Shown: positions 26,601 through 35,719, counted from the stretch's first letter. The stretch is 64,000 nt of DNA from Amycolatopsis sulphurea (GCF_002564045.1 NZ_PDJK01000002.1:1798001-1862000); one strand, 5' to 3'. Numbers and translations: made by a program. Notes: generated by a model not told the origin, from the letters alone.

Positions 26601-28532
26601 GGTGATCAGGTTTTCGCTTTCGTCCCAAGCGAATTCGGTGACCACGCCGAGCGGGTTGGTCAGCCGCACGGTCTGGCCGCGCTCGTTCAGCTCGTAGCTC
26701 GTCACGTGGCCGAGGGCGTCGGTGTAGCGGGTGCGGCCCGGCTCGTAGTCGAAGGTGCCGTCCATGAAGCCCTCGGCGCCGACGGTCCGAATGCAGCGGC
26801 CGTGCGCGTCGTAGAGGTAGCGGTACCAAACGCCGTTGCGGTCCTGCCAGCCGGTCAACCGGCCAGCGTCGTCGTAGTCGAAACGCAGCGCGAGGCCCGA
26901 GGAGTTCACCACCGCGTTGAGGTGGCCGCGCTCGTCGTACCCATAGGTCTGGACCACTACGTCCGGCACCTGCTCGGCGCCGAGGACCCGCATCTCGATC
27001 AGGCGGCCTTTCGCATGCCGGAACGCGACGCGGGCGCCGTCGGAGTGCTGAATCCCTTTCAGGATACCGGTTTCGTAGGTGAAGCGCGCGGTCTCGCCGT
27101 TCGCGAAGAGAATCTCCTGCACCGGCAGCACCGCACCAGGCCGTACGCCGGAGCCGGCGAACCACAGCATCCTTCCCTCATCGCTCTGGTCGAGCGTGAA
27201 ACTGCCGTCGGCGTCGCGGTGCAACATCCAGCGTGGGCCACTCGCCGGCTGGACCGGCGCGCCGGGCGCGGTCAGCGGGTAGGTCAGGATCGTCCCGTCC
27301 GGACCCACGAAGCGCACGTCGTGCCGGCCGATTTCGAGGCGCTGGTCCTCGGTGGCCGCCCAGGTGGTGCCGAACGAGCGCCCCGCGCGGTAGGAGGAGA
27401 GGTGCACGCGGCCGATCCGGAACGCCCCCAGTTCCAGGTCGACCTGCTCCATGATCACCTCGCCGGTGGCGATGTCCACCGGGTCGCCGCAGGTGTTCTT
27501 CTTCTTCGGTGGCACCTCGTCCCGGCACACCCGCCGATCCGGTACCGGCCGGTCATGGGTGTCGGGCTTCGACGTCGACGAGGAGCCGCCGCCGTTGGTG
27601 GCAGCCCCTTCCCCGTCACCCCCACGCTCACCGGGTGGCGGCGAATCCGGTTTGCCCGAACCGTGGGTGCCGCCGTCCTTCGGGGGGCTGTGGCTTCCCG
27701 CGGTCGTGGTGGCGTCGTCCTTGCCCGGGGAGCCTTTGGGGGTGTCGATGTCCTTGGGCTTGCCGCCGGGCTTCGGCTTGCCGCCCTTGATGCCCTTCAA
27801 CGCCTTTCCGGCTTCCTCGAACAGCGTCCCGGCCTTCTTCAGCAGCGGCATCAGCGCTTTGAGGGCTTTGACCAGCTTCGTGGTGACCTGGGTGATCTTC
27901 GACGCCGTCTTCGCCACCGCGGAGACGACCTGCGGCACCACCCAGGTCATCCCGATGCCCATGGTGAACACCACCTGCAACGCCCAGCTGATGAGGTGCC
28001 CCACCAGGTCGGCGATCGTGTCCCGCACCAGCGACCGCACCGCCGCCACGACCTCACCGGCGGTCTTGACCCCGCTGGCCGCGCCCTCCGAGCCTTTCTG
28101 CGCGCTGGCGATCAGCTGCGAGGTGTCCTCGGCCTGCTTGCGATACGCGTCGGCCGCTTCGCCCTGCCAGCCCTCCAGGTCCTTCTTGACCAGCTCCGTC
28201 AGCTCACCCGAGACGCTTTCCAGCTCCTTGGCGACATTCGTCCACGTCTCGGCCTGGGACTCGATCTCGTCCGCGTTGCCGGTGAGCGCGTTGAGCGCCT
28301 CCTTGAGCGGGCCGACGTGCTCCATCAACCAGCCCACCCCGGCCGCGAAGATCGCGCCGAACGGGTCCATCACCGCCGTCAGCACGTCCAGCGCGGTCCC
28401 CACCGCGCCGATGGCCACCGCCGCCCAGTTCTTGCTCTCGATCGCGTCCTTCAGCCCCGTCGCGTCTTCGAGCAACGGCACCCCGGCCACCGCCGAAGTC
28501 TCCTTTACCGGCGCCACCAGCGGATTGGACAC
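23637..28532 (-). CDS. WXG/RHS-repeat polymorphic toxin with putative HNH-like C-terminal domain
   Basis: 1,631 residues from a GTG preceded by AAGGGGGG. The N-terminus has a WXG100-like helical hairpin (LEGWQGEAADAYRKQ), suggesting type VII export, then hydrophobic helices and a Pro/Lys/Gly-rich linker. The DUF6531 pre-toxin motif DPVDIATGEVIMEQVDLELG introduces many YD/RHS repeats (for example YDERGHLNAVV, YDAAGRLSGQTDF). The RHS core motif ends in GLHYNVFRYYDPATARYLSQ, DPLGMDAGSNP. The roughly 340-residue tip after it is the toxin: a Lys/Pro-rich spacer, then GRHIISFQTMRDNLQKW and NLPIGEGTTNSSLG, which look like the His and Asn segments of an HNH nuclease. No obvious immunity gene follows. 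Confidence 0.88.
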   Translation of the reverse strand: MSNPLVAPVKETSAVAGVPLLEDATGLKDAIESKNWAAVAIGAVGTALDVLTAVMDPFGAIFAAGVGWLMEHVGPLKEALNALTGNADEIESQAETWTNVAKELESVSGELTELVKKDLEGWQGEAADAYRKQAEDTSQLIASAQKGSEGAASGVKTAGEVVAAVRSLVRDTIADLVGHLISWALQVVFTMGIGMTWVVPQVVSAVAKTASKITQVTTKLVKALKALMPLLKKAGTLFEEAGKALKGIKGGKPKPGGKPKDIDTPKGSPGKDDATTTAGSHSPPKDGGTHGSGKPDSPPPGERGGDGEGAATNGGGSSSTSKPDTHDRPVPDRRVCRDEVPPKKKNTCGDPVDIATGEVIMEQVDLELGAFRIGRVHLSSYRAGRSFGTTWAATEDQRLEIGRHDVRFVGPDGTILTYPLTAPGAPVQPASGPRWMLHRDADGSFTLDQSDEGRMLWFAGSGVRPGAVLPVQEILFANGETARFTYETGILKGIQHSDGARVAFRHAKGRLIEMRVLGAEQVPDVVVQTYGYDERGHLNAVVNSSGLALRFDYDDAGRLTGWQDRNGVWYRYLYDAHGRCIRTVGAEGFMDGTFDYEPGRTRYTDALGHVTSYELNERGQTVRLTNPLGVVTEFAWDESENLITRVDPLGRCTTYDYASEGTLRHVIRPDGSVVTLTHEQGELTAVAMRIEDRLWRRDYQSGAAPDPVTTQVGAASAALPPAVAEVLPEPAERDQFGRPRSVREAGGRVLLGWTVEGLPSARTGARGEREVWHYDGEGNELEHIDELGRLTRREYGPFDKLIAVTDPAGARTQYGYDRALQLVSVTDPLGQVWSLRYDAAGRLSGQTDFGGRTWTFEYDAAGQLVRVIGPGGVTENRYDLLGNLVEVRAPHGTTTYEYDPVGEVTRVASADSVVEFERDERGRVVRETIDGRSVTFAYDEEQATIRRRTPSGVDSEWSFDDQDRPVALAAGGHTVRFRLDENGRVLSREADAVSVLQQTYSPRGLLAGQTLSTPAGGVLRRAFDYAADGSLAGVRDEQIGTTGYARDAAGRIVSVSGAAGQEQLGYDLAGNLTQWSGATGGTDEYDGLARRTRHHEPGPGGPRTWEYQWTGERLTGLRTPDGGRWRYRYDPLGRRIAKERLRPDGSVAEWVRFTWDGTTLVEQEQADATGARRTTTWELRPGTGEPVAQLERDALGIRFFTFVTDGVGTPTELVNEAGRVAWRGARTLWGRVRPVPSPSGTPLRFPGQYADLESGLHYNVFRYYDPATARYLSQDPLGMDAGSNPTAYVADPFAEFDAIGLLTECERKELEAKNKAAATDPQSRHNAANSGGSSDTPSGNSNKRKAEDPPDDTTQPNSKKTKNDPWERVPWTNETNQHLLDQKADPNGPLNGWKIPERASKPGERWDGRHIISFQTMRDNLQKWVNHHYPPGHPERDKMYNEKYPEVLKQLNSKKENLPIGEGTTNSSLGAIVKNFPVVEKRVDGTYTPSGKPHPDPPMNPEKALDKSGGYSKPLKGEFAKPIYDAFPNSKGFSGEYRHFETPEQQRPLLNDIRDSADFDWPGGKSQQFEDWSSSFREFNQIGQHPERFGPEDLDGVIDRFMNLKAPDGSHDSFDQFNHRPGATTKPLAKK

Positions 28533-28932
28533 CGAACCCCCCTTCACCAGGATGACCTTGTGCCCGGTTGATCTTACGCGGGCCGGGGGTCGTCACGCCT
28601 TGCCCGATTGGTCTGTGCCTGTGCCGCCCGGCTGTGCCCGAAGGCGGGTATCGGCTGGTCTTGGTCCCGTACCCGGTGGTGGAACGATCACGGGGAGGGA
28701 CCGCATGGGGTTACGACGGTGCCGGAGGCGCTGCGGGCCACATGAAATACAACCTCGTCCGCCCTTTGGCCGGAGCCGCCCTCGCCCGCATCCGAAAAGC
28801 CGCCGCTCGTTACGTCGAGATGTACCGTGACCAGCTGACCAGCACCGTGCCCGCACTTCATGGGGAACAGACGAGTCCGGCCGGCCACTCGCACCCACTC
28901 CTTCGTACCGAACCGGCACCGCCCAGCACCCG
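28533..28932. other. Gene-free stretch upstream of rhs
   Basis: 400 nt between the rhs start and the stop of the aminopeptidase gene. It should contain the rhs promoter. Open frames across it lack starts and protein-like composition. Confidence 0.35.
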
Positions 28933-30363
28933 CTAGCGGTCCTCCAGCCAGCTCTCGACCTCGCCCGCTTTCGTCGGCAGTGCGGCGGAAAGTACCTCCA
29001 CACCATCGGCAGTGACCACGACATCGTCCTCGATGCGGACTCCGACCCCACGCAGGTGTTCGGGCGCCCACTGGTCGTACGGCGAGAAGTAGAGGCCGGG
29101 TTCGATGGTGAGGCAGTGGCCGGCCTGATAGGTGCCCGCCGCGTATTCCGCCGCGATCACACCGGCGTCGTGTACGTCCGCGCCGAGCATGTGCCCGACT
29201 CCGTGCGGCGACCACCGGCGAGCGGCCTCGGTGTCAGGCAGGTGCGCCAGCGCGGGATGCGGGAGTACGCCGAGGCCGCGCAGCCCGTCCGCCAGAACTG
29301 CGCGCGCAGCCTCGCCGGCCGCGGCGTACGGCGCGCCAGGGCGCACCGCGGCGAGGGCGGCTGCGTGAGCCGCCTGCACGATGTCGTACACATCGCGCTG
29401 TACGGCGGAAAACCGTCCCGACACCGGAAACGTGCGCGTGACGTCGGAGCTGTACAGCTCAGCCCCTTCGACCCCGGCGTCAAGCAGGAGCAGGTCGCCC
29501 TCGGCGATGCGGCCGTCGTTGCCGAACCAGTGCAACACGGTCGCGTGCACGCCGGCGCCGACCACAGGCGTGTAGGAAAAACCGCGGCCACGCAACCGCG
29601 CGTGCAGCGCGAAAAGTCCTTCCACGTATGCCTCGCCGTGCTGCAGCAGCTGGCGACGCTCGGTGGCGACCGCTTCGAAGCCGTGCACCGCGGCGTCGAC
29701 CGCGTCCTGAAGCTGCGCGATTTCGTACTCGTCCTTGATCAACCGCAACCGCGCGAAGTGTCGTTCGAGTTCGCCGTCGTCGTCGACCGAAAGGGCATCG
29801 ACGCGCGGATCGAGGCCTCGCACGGCGCGGGCGGAGAGCCCGGCGACGCGCCGTTCCAGCTCGTCGATCGGCCGCACGTCGAGGCCTAGCCGCTTGCTCA
29901 GCACCTCAGACGGAACCGGCGGCCCGTCCCAGATCGCGCCGCGGGCGATGTCCAGCAACGCCATCGGGTCGCCGAGAGGCGGGCGCTGGTCCACGTACAG
30001 CGTCCAGTCGCCCTCTGCGGACAACACCAGCACGGCGCCCGCATCCGTCGGTCCGGCGAGCCACATGTGGTCGGTGCCGGGGCGGAAAGGATAGTGCAGG
30101 TCATTGGTACGGCGAACGAGCACGCCGACGGGCACGAGCACCGTCGTACCCCGCAGCTCCGCGGCCACCCGGTCGCGACGTGCCCGCCGGGGCGCGGTGC
30201 CCGTCCACTCGGAATCGTCGAAGGACGACGCCTGCCACCCCTCGGTCATCGCGTGCAGGAACTCGCGGCCTATATTCCCGCTGCGACCGGCTTCGGCGAT
30301 GAGACGGTCGAGATGATCCCAGTCAGGGTCGACGCTCTCGGGGCGAACGCTGTCGGACATCAT
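28933..30363 (-). CDS. M24 metallopeptidase, aminopeptidase P-like
   Basis: 476 residues; GGAGAG precedes twin ATG codons at 30363 and 30360. An N-terminal aminopeptidase P-type domain (TVLVPVGVLVRRTNDLHYPF, DHMWLAGP) leads to the pita-bread catalytic domain. The five metal ligands are recognisable: Asp in LLLLDAGVE, Asp in SSDVTRTFPVSG, His in HGVGHMLGADVHD, Glu in TIEPGLYFS and Glu in GVGVRIEDDVVVT. The family removes N-terminal residues ahead of proline with two Mn(II) ions in the cytoplasm. It is divergent from a TetR regulator 29 nt away, which is likely to control it. Confidence 0.93.
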   Translation of the reverse strand: MMSDSVRPESVDPDWDHLDRLIAEAGRSGNIGREFLHAMTEGWQASSFDDSEWTGTAPRRARRDRVAAELRGTTVLVPVGVLVRRTNDLHYPFRPGTDHMWLAGPTDAGAVLVLSAEGDWTLYVDQRPPLGDPMALLDIARGAIWDGPPVPSEVLSKRLGLDVRPIDELERRVAGLSARAVRGLDPRVDALSVDDDGELERHFARLRLIKDEYEIAQLQDAVDAAVHGFEAVATERRQLLQHGEAYVEGLFALHARLRGRGFSYTPVVGAGVHATVLHWFGNDGRIAEGDLLLLDAGVEGAELYSSDVTRTFPVSGRFSAVQRDVYDIVQAAHAAALAAVRPGAPYAAAGEAARAVLADGLRGLGVLPHPALAHLPDTEAARRWSPHGVGHMLGADVHDAGVIAAEYAAGTYQAGHCLTIEPGLYFSPYDQWAPEHLRGVGVRIEDDVVVTADGVEVLSAALPTKAGEVESWLEDR

Positions 30364-30392
30364 TTCTCTCCATTTCGGTACGGTGCTGAACG

Positions 30393-31043
30393 ATGAACGC
30401 CTCTCGCCGTGGCCGCGGCACGTCGGCCGGACTGAGCCGCGAGTCGATCGTCACCGCGGGAACCCGGGTGGCGAGACGACTCGGTCTGTCCAACGTATCG
30501 CTGCGCTTGGTGGCGCAGGAGCTGGACGTCACCGCGGCCTCGCTCTACAACCACATGGCAGACAAGGAAGAACTCGTCGACGCCATCGCCGACGCCTTCA
30601 TCGGCGACTTGCTGGAGCAGCCCCTGCCCGCCGACCCGATGCGACGGATCCGTGAACTGGTCACGCGGCTGCACCGAGCGGGGATCGACCAGCCGGGGAT
30701 GCTCAGCAACACGGTCGGCCACATCCCGGAGATGTCGGGCTCCGCGCAAATGGCGTACGCGGAACAGATGCTCGCGGCGCTCATCGAGGCCGGCGCCTCT
30801 GAGCCGCAGGCGCACGTGTTGTACCGGCTGCTGGTCACGGTCGTCGTGGGCGATTCGGTGGCCGCAGCCAACCTCAGGGCCCCGCGGCGACGCCCGTTGC
30901 AGGATCGGGTCGCGGACCGCATAGCCGACACCGGCCCGCTGACGGCCCGCTACCTCGCCCGGCACCCCCACGGGCATCGCGACGACATCAGCGCTCACCT
31001 CGACTTCATTCTGCGAGATCTGCCGGCTGAGCCGAAGGCGTGA
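30393..31043 (+). CDS. TetR-family transcriptional regulator
   Basis: 216 residues. The N-terminal HTH reads LSRESIVTAGTRVARRLGLS with VSLRLVAQELDVTAASLYNH, the usual TetR pattern. The C-terminal domain is helical, as expected for ligand binding. It is divergent from the aminopeptidase P-like gene, so it probably represses that gene and itself from the shared 29-nt region. Its 3' end overlaps the convergent esterase gene by 38 nt. Confidence 0.92.
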   Translation: MNASRRGRGTSAGLSRESIVTAGTRVARRLGLSNVSLRLVAQELDVTAASLYNHMADKEELVDAIADAFIGDLLEQPLPADPMRRIRELVTRLHRAGIDQPGMLSNTVGHIPEMSGSAQMAYAEQMLAALIEAGASEPQAHVLYRLLVTVVVGDSVAAANLRAPRRRPLQDRVADRIADTGPLTARYLARHPHGHRDDISAHLDFILRDLPAEPKA

Positions 31044-32298
31044 GCAGCGCGGGCAACCCCTGCTCGATCGCCGCATGCACCGTGAACATCTCGTGCCCCG
31101 AGGGATATTCGAGCAGGCCGGCGACGTCGGCGCCCGCATCACGGAGCGCGTCGTGGAAGCGACCGGCGCTGCTCACCATCGTGGTGTCAGCCGCGACGCC
31201 CGGCAGGCCGATCGCGGTGGCCTCCAACTGCCCCACCGCGAGGAACCACCTGGCCCGCGTGCTGCCAGGCCGCACCTGGCGGGCGAGCCATTCGCCCGGC
31301 TCGGTGTTCGGGTCGGGCGTGAAGAACAGGCTCGCGGAGATCGGCAGCGCGGCGCCGAAGAGATCCGGACGATGCAAGACCGTGTACGCCGTCGCGAGCC
31401 CGCCGTAGCTGAAACCGGCCAATACACGCTGCGCGACGGGAGGAAGCAGCCCGCGCTCGTCGAGCCAGGGGAAAAGCTCGTCGGCGAGCGCCGCCGGAAG
31501 GACGGGATTGCACGCCATCTCGACCATCCGCGAGGTCGGCGAGAGATTGTGCCAGAGCACGACCCGCACCGGCGGGACACGACCTTCGGCGATCGCGGCG
31601 TCGAGGTGCTCCAGCACCAGCCCTGGACGGCAGTGTTCACCGTCCAGCACCACGACCAGCGGCAAGTCGTCGCCCCCGTTCGCCGGCCGGTAGAGGTCAA
31701 CACGCCGCCCGCCCGGGAGCACATGCTCCTCGACCCGCTCGGAGACGTCCGGCAGCGACGGCAGCGCGACGGCATCGGGCATGACCAGCACGCTGTTCCG
31801 CGGTTCGCCGGAATCGCTGAGCGGATCGGTCACCCGGCGCGGGTTGTACGGATCGGGGCGTATCGAACGGGCATAGGCGGCGACGAACGCGGCCTGCTGC
31901 TCGGGGTCGGACACTGTTGCCATCATTTCCTCGGTGGTGTCGCCGAGCACGGGCGGGTCCACCTGGAAGCGGTACGCCGTCGTCACATCATGGGCCACGC
32001 GAAGCACCAGAGTCCAGACATCCGTGCCTGCCACACGCCGCATCCGCTCGCTGGTGCGCGGAGGTTCGAGCATGAGAGCCTGGGTGCCGAGTTCGACCTG
32101 GTCGACATCGTCGACGTACACGAAGGTCACCAGCGCATCCGGCGCACCCGCGATCTCCTCGATGATCGGCCCGCGCGCGGCGGCGACGTCGACCAGCAGC
32201 GCACCGACAGCCGCATCGGGATCACGGGCGAACTCGGCTTCGAAACGACCGAGGCGCGGACTCGTGGACGTCACCCGGCTTCCGGCGCGGTCGGTCAT
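31006..32298 (-). CDS. Enterochelin-esterase-like (Fes-type) hydrolase
   Basis: 430 residues. An N-terminal Ig-like domain (VTFVYVDDVDQVELGTQ) precedes an alpha/beta-hydrolase esterase domain: LPLVVVLDGEHC, VLWHNLSPTSRMVEM, nucleophile elbow AGFSYGGLATAY and catalytic His in YPSGHEMFTVH. This is the layout of Fes/IroD, which hydrolyse ferric enterobactin in the cytoplasm to release iron; in actinobacteria such proteins act on various esters. No siderophore genes are adjacent, so the substrate is open. Confidence 0.88.
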   Translation of the reverse strand: MTDRAGSRVTSTSPRLGRFEAEFARDPDAAVGALLVDVAAARGPIIEEIAGAPDALVTFVYVDDVDQVELGTQALMLEPPRTSERMRRVAGTDVWTLVLRVAHDVTTAYRFQVDPPVLGDTTEEMMATVSDPEQQAAFVAAYARSIRPDPYNPRRVTDPLSDSGEPRNSVLVMPDAVALPSLPDVSERVEEHVLPGGRRVDLYRPANGGDDLPLVVVLDGEHCRPGLVLEHLDAAIAEGRVPPVRVVLWHNLSPTSRMVEMACNPVLPAALADELFPWLDERGLLPPVAQRVLAGFSYGGLATAYTVLHRPDLFGAALPISASLFFTPDPNTEPGEWLARQVRPGSTRARWFLAVGQLEATAIGLPGVAADTTMVSSAGRFHDALRDAGADVAGLLEYPSGHEMFTVHAAIEQGLPALLTPSAQPADLAE

Positions 32299-32481
32299 GC
32301 TGGCCTCCGCTTCTCCACTTTCGATTTCTCCGCGTTCGATTGAAATGAACGGCGGTAATTTACGCCAAGGCTGACAGCCACAGGAAGGCTTGTCAACTGG
32401 CCCCGGCCGACGGGTTCACGGGCGCTGAGTGCCGGCCCCGGACAGCGAGAGCGCCGCACTTCTCCGCACGACGGCGATCGG

Positions 32482-32987
32482 CTAGTCAGCTCGCGTGACG
32501 TCGAGTAGTGCCGGGTCGGTAGCTTCCAGCGTGTCCAGGCCGGATGTTTGCGCTTGGCGGACTTCGGTGCCGGTGAGCGGGATCAGGGTGACGAGCTGGA
32601 TGGCGACAGTACCGTTGTTCACGATGGCGTCGAAGGCTTCGTCGAGGTAGGGATGGCCGGTGGCGAGCAACCCGTGGATCTGGGTGCGGTCGAGGATCAG
32701 TGTCGGGGTCAGTTGCGGCACTGCAGGCCCGCGGTCGGTAGCGAGGATCTGCTCGAACAGCACGGTGACCAGCTGGGCCGCCGCACCATCTTGGCCGGGC
32801 AGGACCGAGCAGACGAGTTCCTGCGGCTTGAGCGCGGCGACGTCGAGATCCGAGAGCCCGCGGGTGGCGAAGGTGACGAATTCCGGCCGCTCGTAGCGCC
32901 CAGCTCGACACCACGGTCGAACTGCGCGGCGTGTTGGCCTTCACCGAGGAAGCGAGTGAAGTGCTCGGCGAGTTCGGGCTGGGTCAC
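32482..32987 (-). pseudogene. SUFU (suppressor of fused)-domain protein, frameshifted
   Basis: The N-terminus MTQPELAEHFTRFLGEGQ starts at 32987 and runs to RGVELG. The protein then continues in another frame as YERPEFVTFATRGLSDLDV, ELVCSVLPGQDG, LVTVLFEQILATDRGP and IQLVTLIPLTGTEV. One missing base near 32908 (GGCGC for an expected GGCCGC) explains the switch. Bacterial SUFU proteins are known as immunity or structural accessories in polymorphic toxin systems. The start overlaps the end of the ankyrin gene (ATGA), so the two formed an operon. Confidence 0.72.
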
Positions 32988-33420
32988 GGGGCGAGCAGCT
33001 CCCTCAGGTCGTCGGGGAAGCCGAACTGGCCTTTCGCGCGGTCACTCGGCGTCCATCCGTGCATGTCCACGCTGGCCTTGTCGGCGCCGCGGTCCACCAG
33101 GAGTTTGATCATCGCTCCGTCCGGGCTTTGCCGCCACCGGTTGACCGCGAGGTGCAGCGGCGTGATCTCACGATCGGCGCGCCTCGATGTCCGCCCCGGC
33201 GTCCAGCAGCGCCTCGGCAGCGTCCAGCGCGCCGTTGTCGACGGCGAAGTACAGCGGGGTCCACCACCCGCGCCGCTCCGCCAGCAGCGACCGACGTCGA
33301 CGAGCTCGCGGCCGACCTGTGGATGACACTTCGACACCAGCAGCCGCCATACGGCCCGGGAGCGCCAAGCCGGCGATCACTCCGCCGCGCCACGGCCAGC
33401 AAACCCACCCAGGCCGCACG
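32984..33420 (-). pseudogene. Ankyrin-repeat protein, frameshifted at least twice
   Basis: Readable segments in three frames join into one protein: SKCHPQVGRELVDVG, then LLAERRGWWTPLYFAVDNGA with LDAAEALLDAGADIEAR, then ITPLHLAVNRWRQSPDG, IKLLVDRGADKASVDMHGWT and DDLRELLAP. These are about two and a half ankyrin repeats. The joins need one missing base near 33288 and one extra C near 33183. Small ankyrin proteins often act as immunity or partner proteins next to toxins. The 5' end is not well defined. Confidence 0.65.
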
Positions 33421-33453
33421 GCTGCCGGCTGCCTACAGCTAAGCTGTCCTCGC

Positions 33454-33526
33454 GGGCCGCTAGCTCAGTTGGTAGAGCAAGGGACTTTTAATCCCTGGGT
33501 CCAGGGTTCGAGCCCCTGGCGGCCCA
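33454..33526 (+). tRNA. tRNA-Lys (TTT)
   Basis: A 73-nt cloverleaf. Acceptor GGGCCGC pairs with GCGGCCC, discriminator A. The anticodon stem AGGGA/TCCCT encloses CTTTTAA (anticodon TTT), and the T arm contains GGGTTCGAGCCCC. It is a candidate integration site, because decayed genes lie on both sides, but no integrase or attachment repeat was found. Confidence 0.96.
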
Positions 33527-33531
33527 CAACA

Positions 33532-33926
33532 TCAACACCCTTGCTGACCAGCGGGGATGGCCCGTTTACGGCTTGCCCTTGCGGTCGAGTACTGGCTGTC
33601 CAGGAACACGTCGGCGCCGGGCAAGCTGACGAGGCTGCGTTGGTCCACTTCCAGCAAGGCGCGGCCGTGGGCGGCGACAATGCAATCGGCGTCGGCGTGG
33701 ACGATCCGAGCTTCGGCGTTGTGGTGCCGGGCAATCTCGTGGGTGTTGTCAACGGGGTGGGGCAGCCCGACGCCCGCAGTCAAGGAACTGGTCGACCGAT
33801 GCCGGCGAGGTACCACGCACCGGACCGCAAGCAATTCCTGCGCAGCGTCGGACTCGGCGCCGGCACGCCCGCATCAGCAATCCCGCCAGTGCACCTGGAG
33901 CTTTTCGTTCTCGGCATCAGCACCGG
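33532..33926. other. Degraded region after tRNA-Lys
   Basis: 395 nt without an intact gene. A minus-strand frame reads NTHEIARHHNAEARIVHADA and ALLEVDQRSLVSLPGADVFL, which looks like real protein but has no convincing start and ends inside the region. It is probably a gene fragment whose family I do not recognise. Confidence 0.35.
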
Positions 33927-34217
33927 TCAGAGTGGTGGGGTGTGGCACTGCGGCGACGCCGTGCCACGGCATTCTGTCGGTTGCCGTGCGTTCGACGGCG
34001 CATGGCATATCTTGTGAAAATTGCGAGAGACAAGGCGGCAATTCCGTGGCAGCGCCGCGGGTTTGCGCGAGTCCGCAGCGGACGCTTGGGTGTCGAGCTT
34101 GCCGTCGGCGCGGAAGGCGAACACGTTTCCGCCGTCGTGCAGAGTGACCCGGCCGCTGGTGTCGAGCGCGAGGACGCCATCCTCGCCCAGCAGGTTGCGG
34201 AACATGCCCTCGATCAA
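33927..34217 (-). pseudogene. Possible gene fragment upstream of tRNA-Lys region
   Basis: The first 45 residues (MIEGMFRNLLGEDGVLALDT, GRVTLHDGGNVFAFRADGKL) look like a genuine beta-rich protein start. The remainder (KPAALPRNCRLVSRNFHK and on) is not protein-like. It overlaps the IclR stop by 4 nt as ATGA, so it may once have been coupled to that gene. The family is not recognised. Confidence 0.3.
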
Positions 34218-34966
34218 CGGTAGTACAGACGGAGTTTCCGGAGGGCGACATCGACGCCCCGCGCGCTACGGCGCAGGTTGGGGATGGCTTGGTGTACGGG
34301 AAATCTGCTGGTGTAGTCGGCGAACGCGATACCGGCCAGTACCTGTCCGCCTCGATCGTGTACGGGCACGGCTGCACAGGATATGCCTGGTAGGTGGTTC
34401 TCGTGGTCGATGGCGACCCCAGTACGCCGGATCTCGGCCAGGTCGGCGTCCAGTCCGTCCGAGCGGATGGCCGCGCGGTGAGCAAATGCCGGTGACCCCG
34501 CCTGACGAGTGGTCGCGATGGCCCGCTGGCGCGCGTCGGCCAGCAATAGTCTGCCCAGGGCGGTGCCGGGTAGAGGCCGGTTGTCATCCAGTCTGCGCAG
34601 CAGGTGCGGCGTGTGGTGGCCGTAGAGGCGTTCCAGGCTGTGCACCTGCCCGTCCGCGAGCACTCCCAGGTAGACCATTCCGCCGAGTGTCCTGTGCAGG
34701 TCGAGCAGGAATGGTATAGCCACGTCCCGTAGGACGCCGGACTGGTGCGGGTCAGCGGGGTGCGTCGCGGCCAGCACGCCCAGCCGCTCGCCGAGTACGT
34801 ACTTGTATCCCCACCGGTCCACCAGTCCGTGCGCGCACAGTGCACTCAGCAACCGGTGAGTCGTGGCCTTCGGCACCCCTGCACGCCGGGCGATCTCACT
34901 GAGACCACATGGCTGGGTGTCGCTGTCGGCAACCACGTCCAGCACCTGCAACGTGCGGCCGATCAT
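34214..34966 (-). CDS. IclR-family transcriptional regulator
   Basis: 250 residues from the ATG at 34966, preceded by GACAGGAC. The N-terminal winged helix is clear: MIGRTLQVLDVVADSD, GLSEIARRAGVPKATTHRLL and LCAHGLVDR. The effector domain follows (MVYLGVLADGQVHSLERLYG, PLPGTALGRLLLA, GISCAAVPVHDRGG). IclR proteins bind small carboxylic or aromatic ligands and work as repressors or activators. It lies about 750 nt beyond the 3' end of the biosynthetic operon, on the same strand, and is the best candidate for a cluster-situated regulator, though this is only positional evidence. Confidence 0.88.
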   Translation of the reverse strand: MIGRTLQVLDVVADSDTQPCGLSEIARRAGVPKATTHRLLSALCAHGLVDRWGYKYVLGERLGVLAATHPADPHQSGVLRDVAIPFLLDLHRTLGGMVYLGVLADGQVHSLERLYGHHTPHLLRRLDDNRPLPGTALGRLLLADARQRAIATTRQAGSPAFAHRAAIRSDGLDADLAEIRRTGVAIDHENHLPGISCAAVPVHDRGGQVLAGIAFADYTSRFPVHQAIPNLRRSARGVDVALRKLRLYYR

Positions 34967-35719
34967 GCTCGTCCTGTCGCGGTATCCACCACCGTAAGGT
35001 TCGTTGCCTGCGGTGGGTTGTGCATGGCGTAGCCATCTGAAGCAGGCGGCATCGCATGACGGACGTTGCGAGACGCCCCCGCAGCGGGACGACTGCCGCA
35101 CCGGCCGCGAGTGCCTGTGGCCGCGGGCACGGAAATTGGCGCGCGCATCGGTGTTTCCCCCGGGATGAACAGCAGCTCGGGGCGCCCGCCCTCCGCTGGG
35201 TGACACGGATCGGCGGCGGGTGCCATGATCGGCATCAGGCCGCGCCGGGCGCATCCATCACGTGGCACCAGACCCGAAAGCTGGTACCGGGCGAGCCGCC
35301 GCGCGGCCCGCGAGCGCTCAGCGCCTGGACAGATGGTGGCATAGCGAGGCATTACCGTTACCCAACGACGTTAAGCCATTTTTTTCCTACACGCAACGCC
35401 TTACCCCGACTGGAGCAACCATGATTCCCGGCACCGCTGAGGAATCAGCGTGCAGTCGCGGATCTCGGTGACGAACGCCGCCCGATCCACATGGGTGAAT
35501 ACCCGCGCCGACCCTGGCGCCGGGGAAGTCTCGCACAAAAATTCACCGAGGCATGACATTATCTCTCAAAGGCCACAAGTTTCCCAAGTATTGCGGAAAT
35601 CGCCCACGGCGATGCACGCGGCATCGCGAAATCATGGCACACCCGGAAAATCTGAGCGCCTTCATGGTCATCACCTCACGGAGTGCGGCCGGCAGAGAGC
35701 TATAGCCAACAGAAAGATG
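34967..35719. other. Non-coding stretch between the IclR gene and the cluster
   Basis: 753 nt with no supported gene. It becomes noticeably AT-richer at about 35350-35720 (for example CATTTTTTTCC, GACATTATCTCTCAAAG) than the neighbouring coding DNA. It contains the 3' end of the operon transcript and the IclR promoter. No clear hairpin terminator was found by eye. Confidence 0.4.

Noticed and set aside
25248..28571. A very long open frame (about 1,100 codons) antisense to rhs
   Set aside because: It is the third-position GC shadow of the rhs gene: His/Arg/Val-rich, no domain, no ribosome binding site, and the opposite strand encodes clear RHS repeats.
33454..35719. Genomic island integrated at tRNA-Lys
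   Set aside because: Decayed genes flank the tRNA and the biosynthetic cluster follows, but no integrase and no duplicated tRNA 3' end were found in the window.
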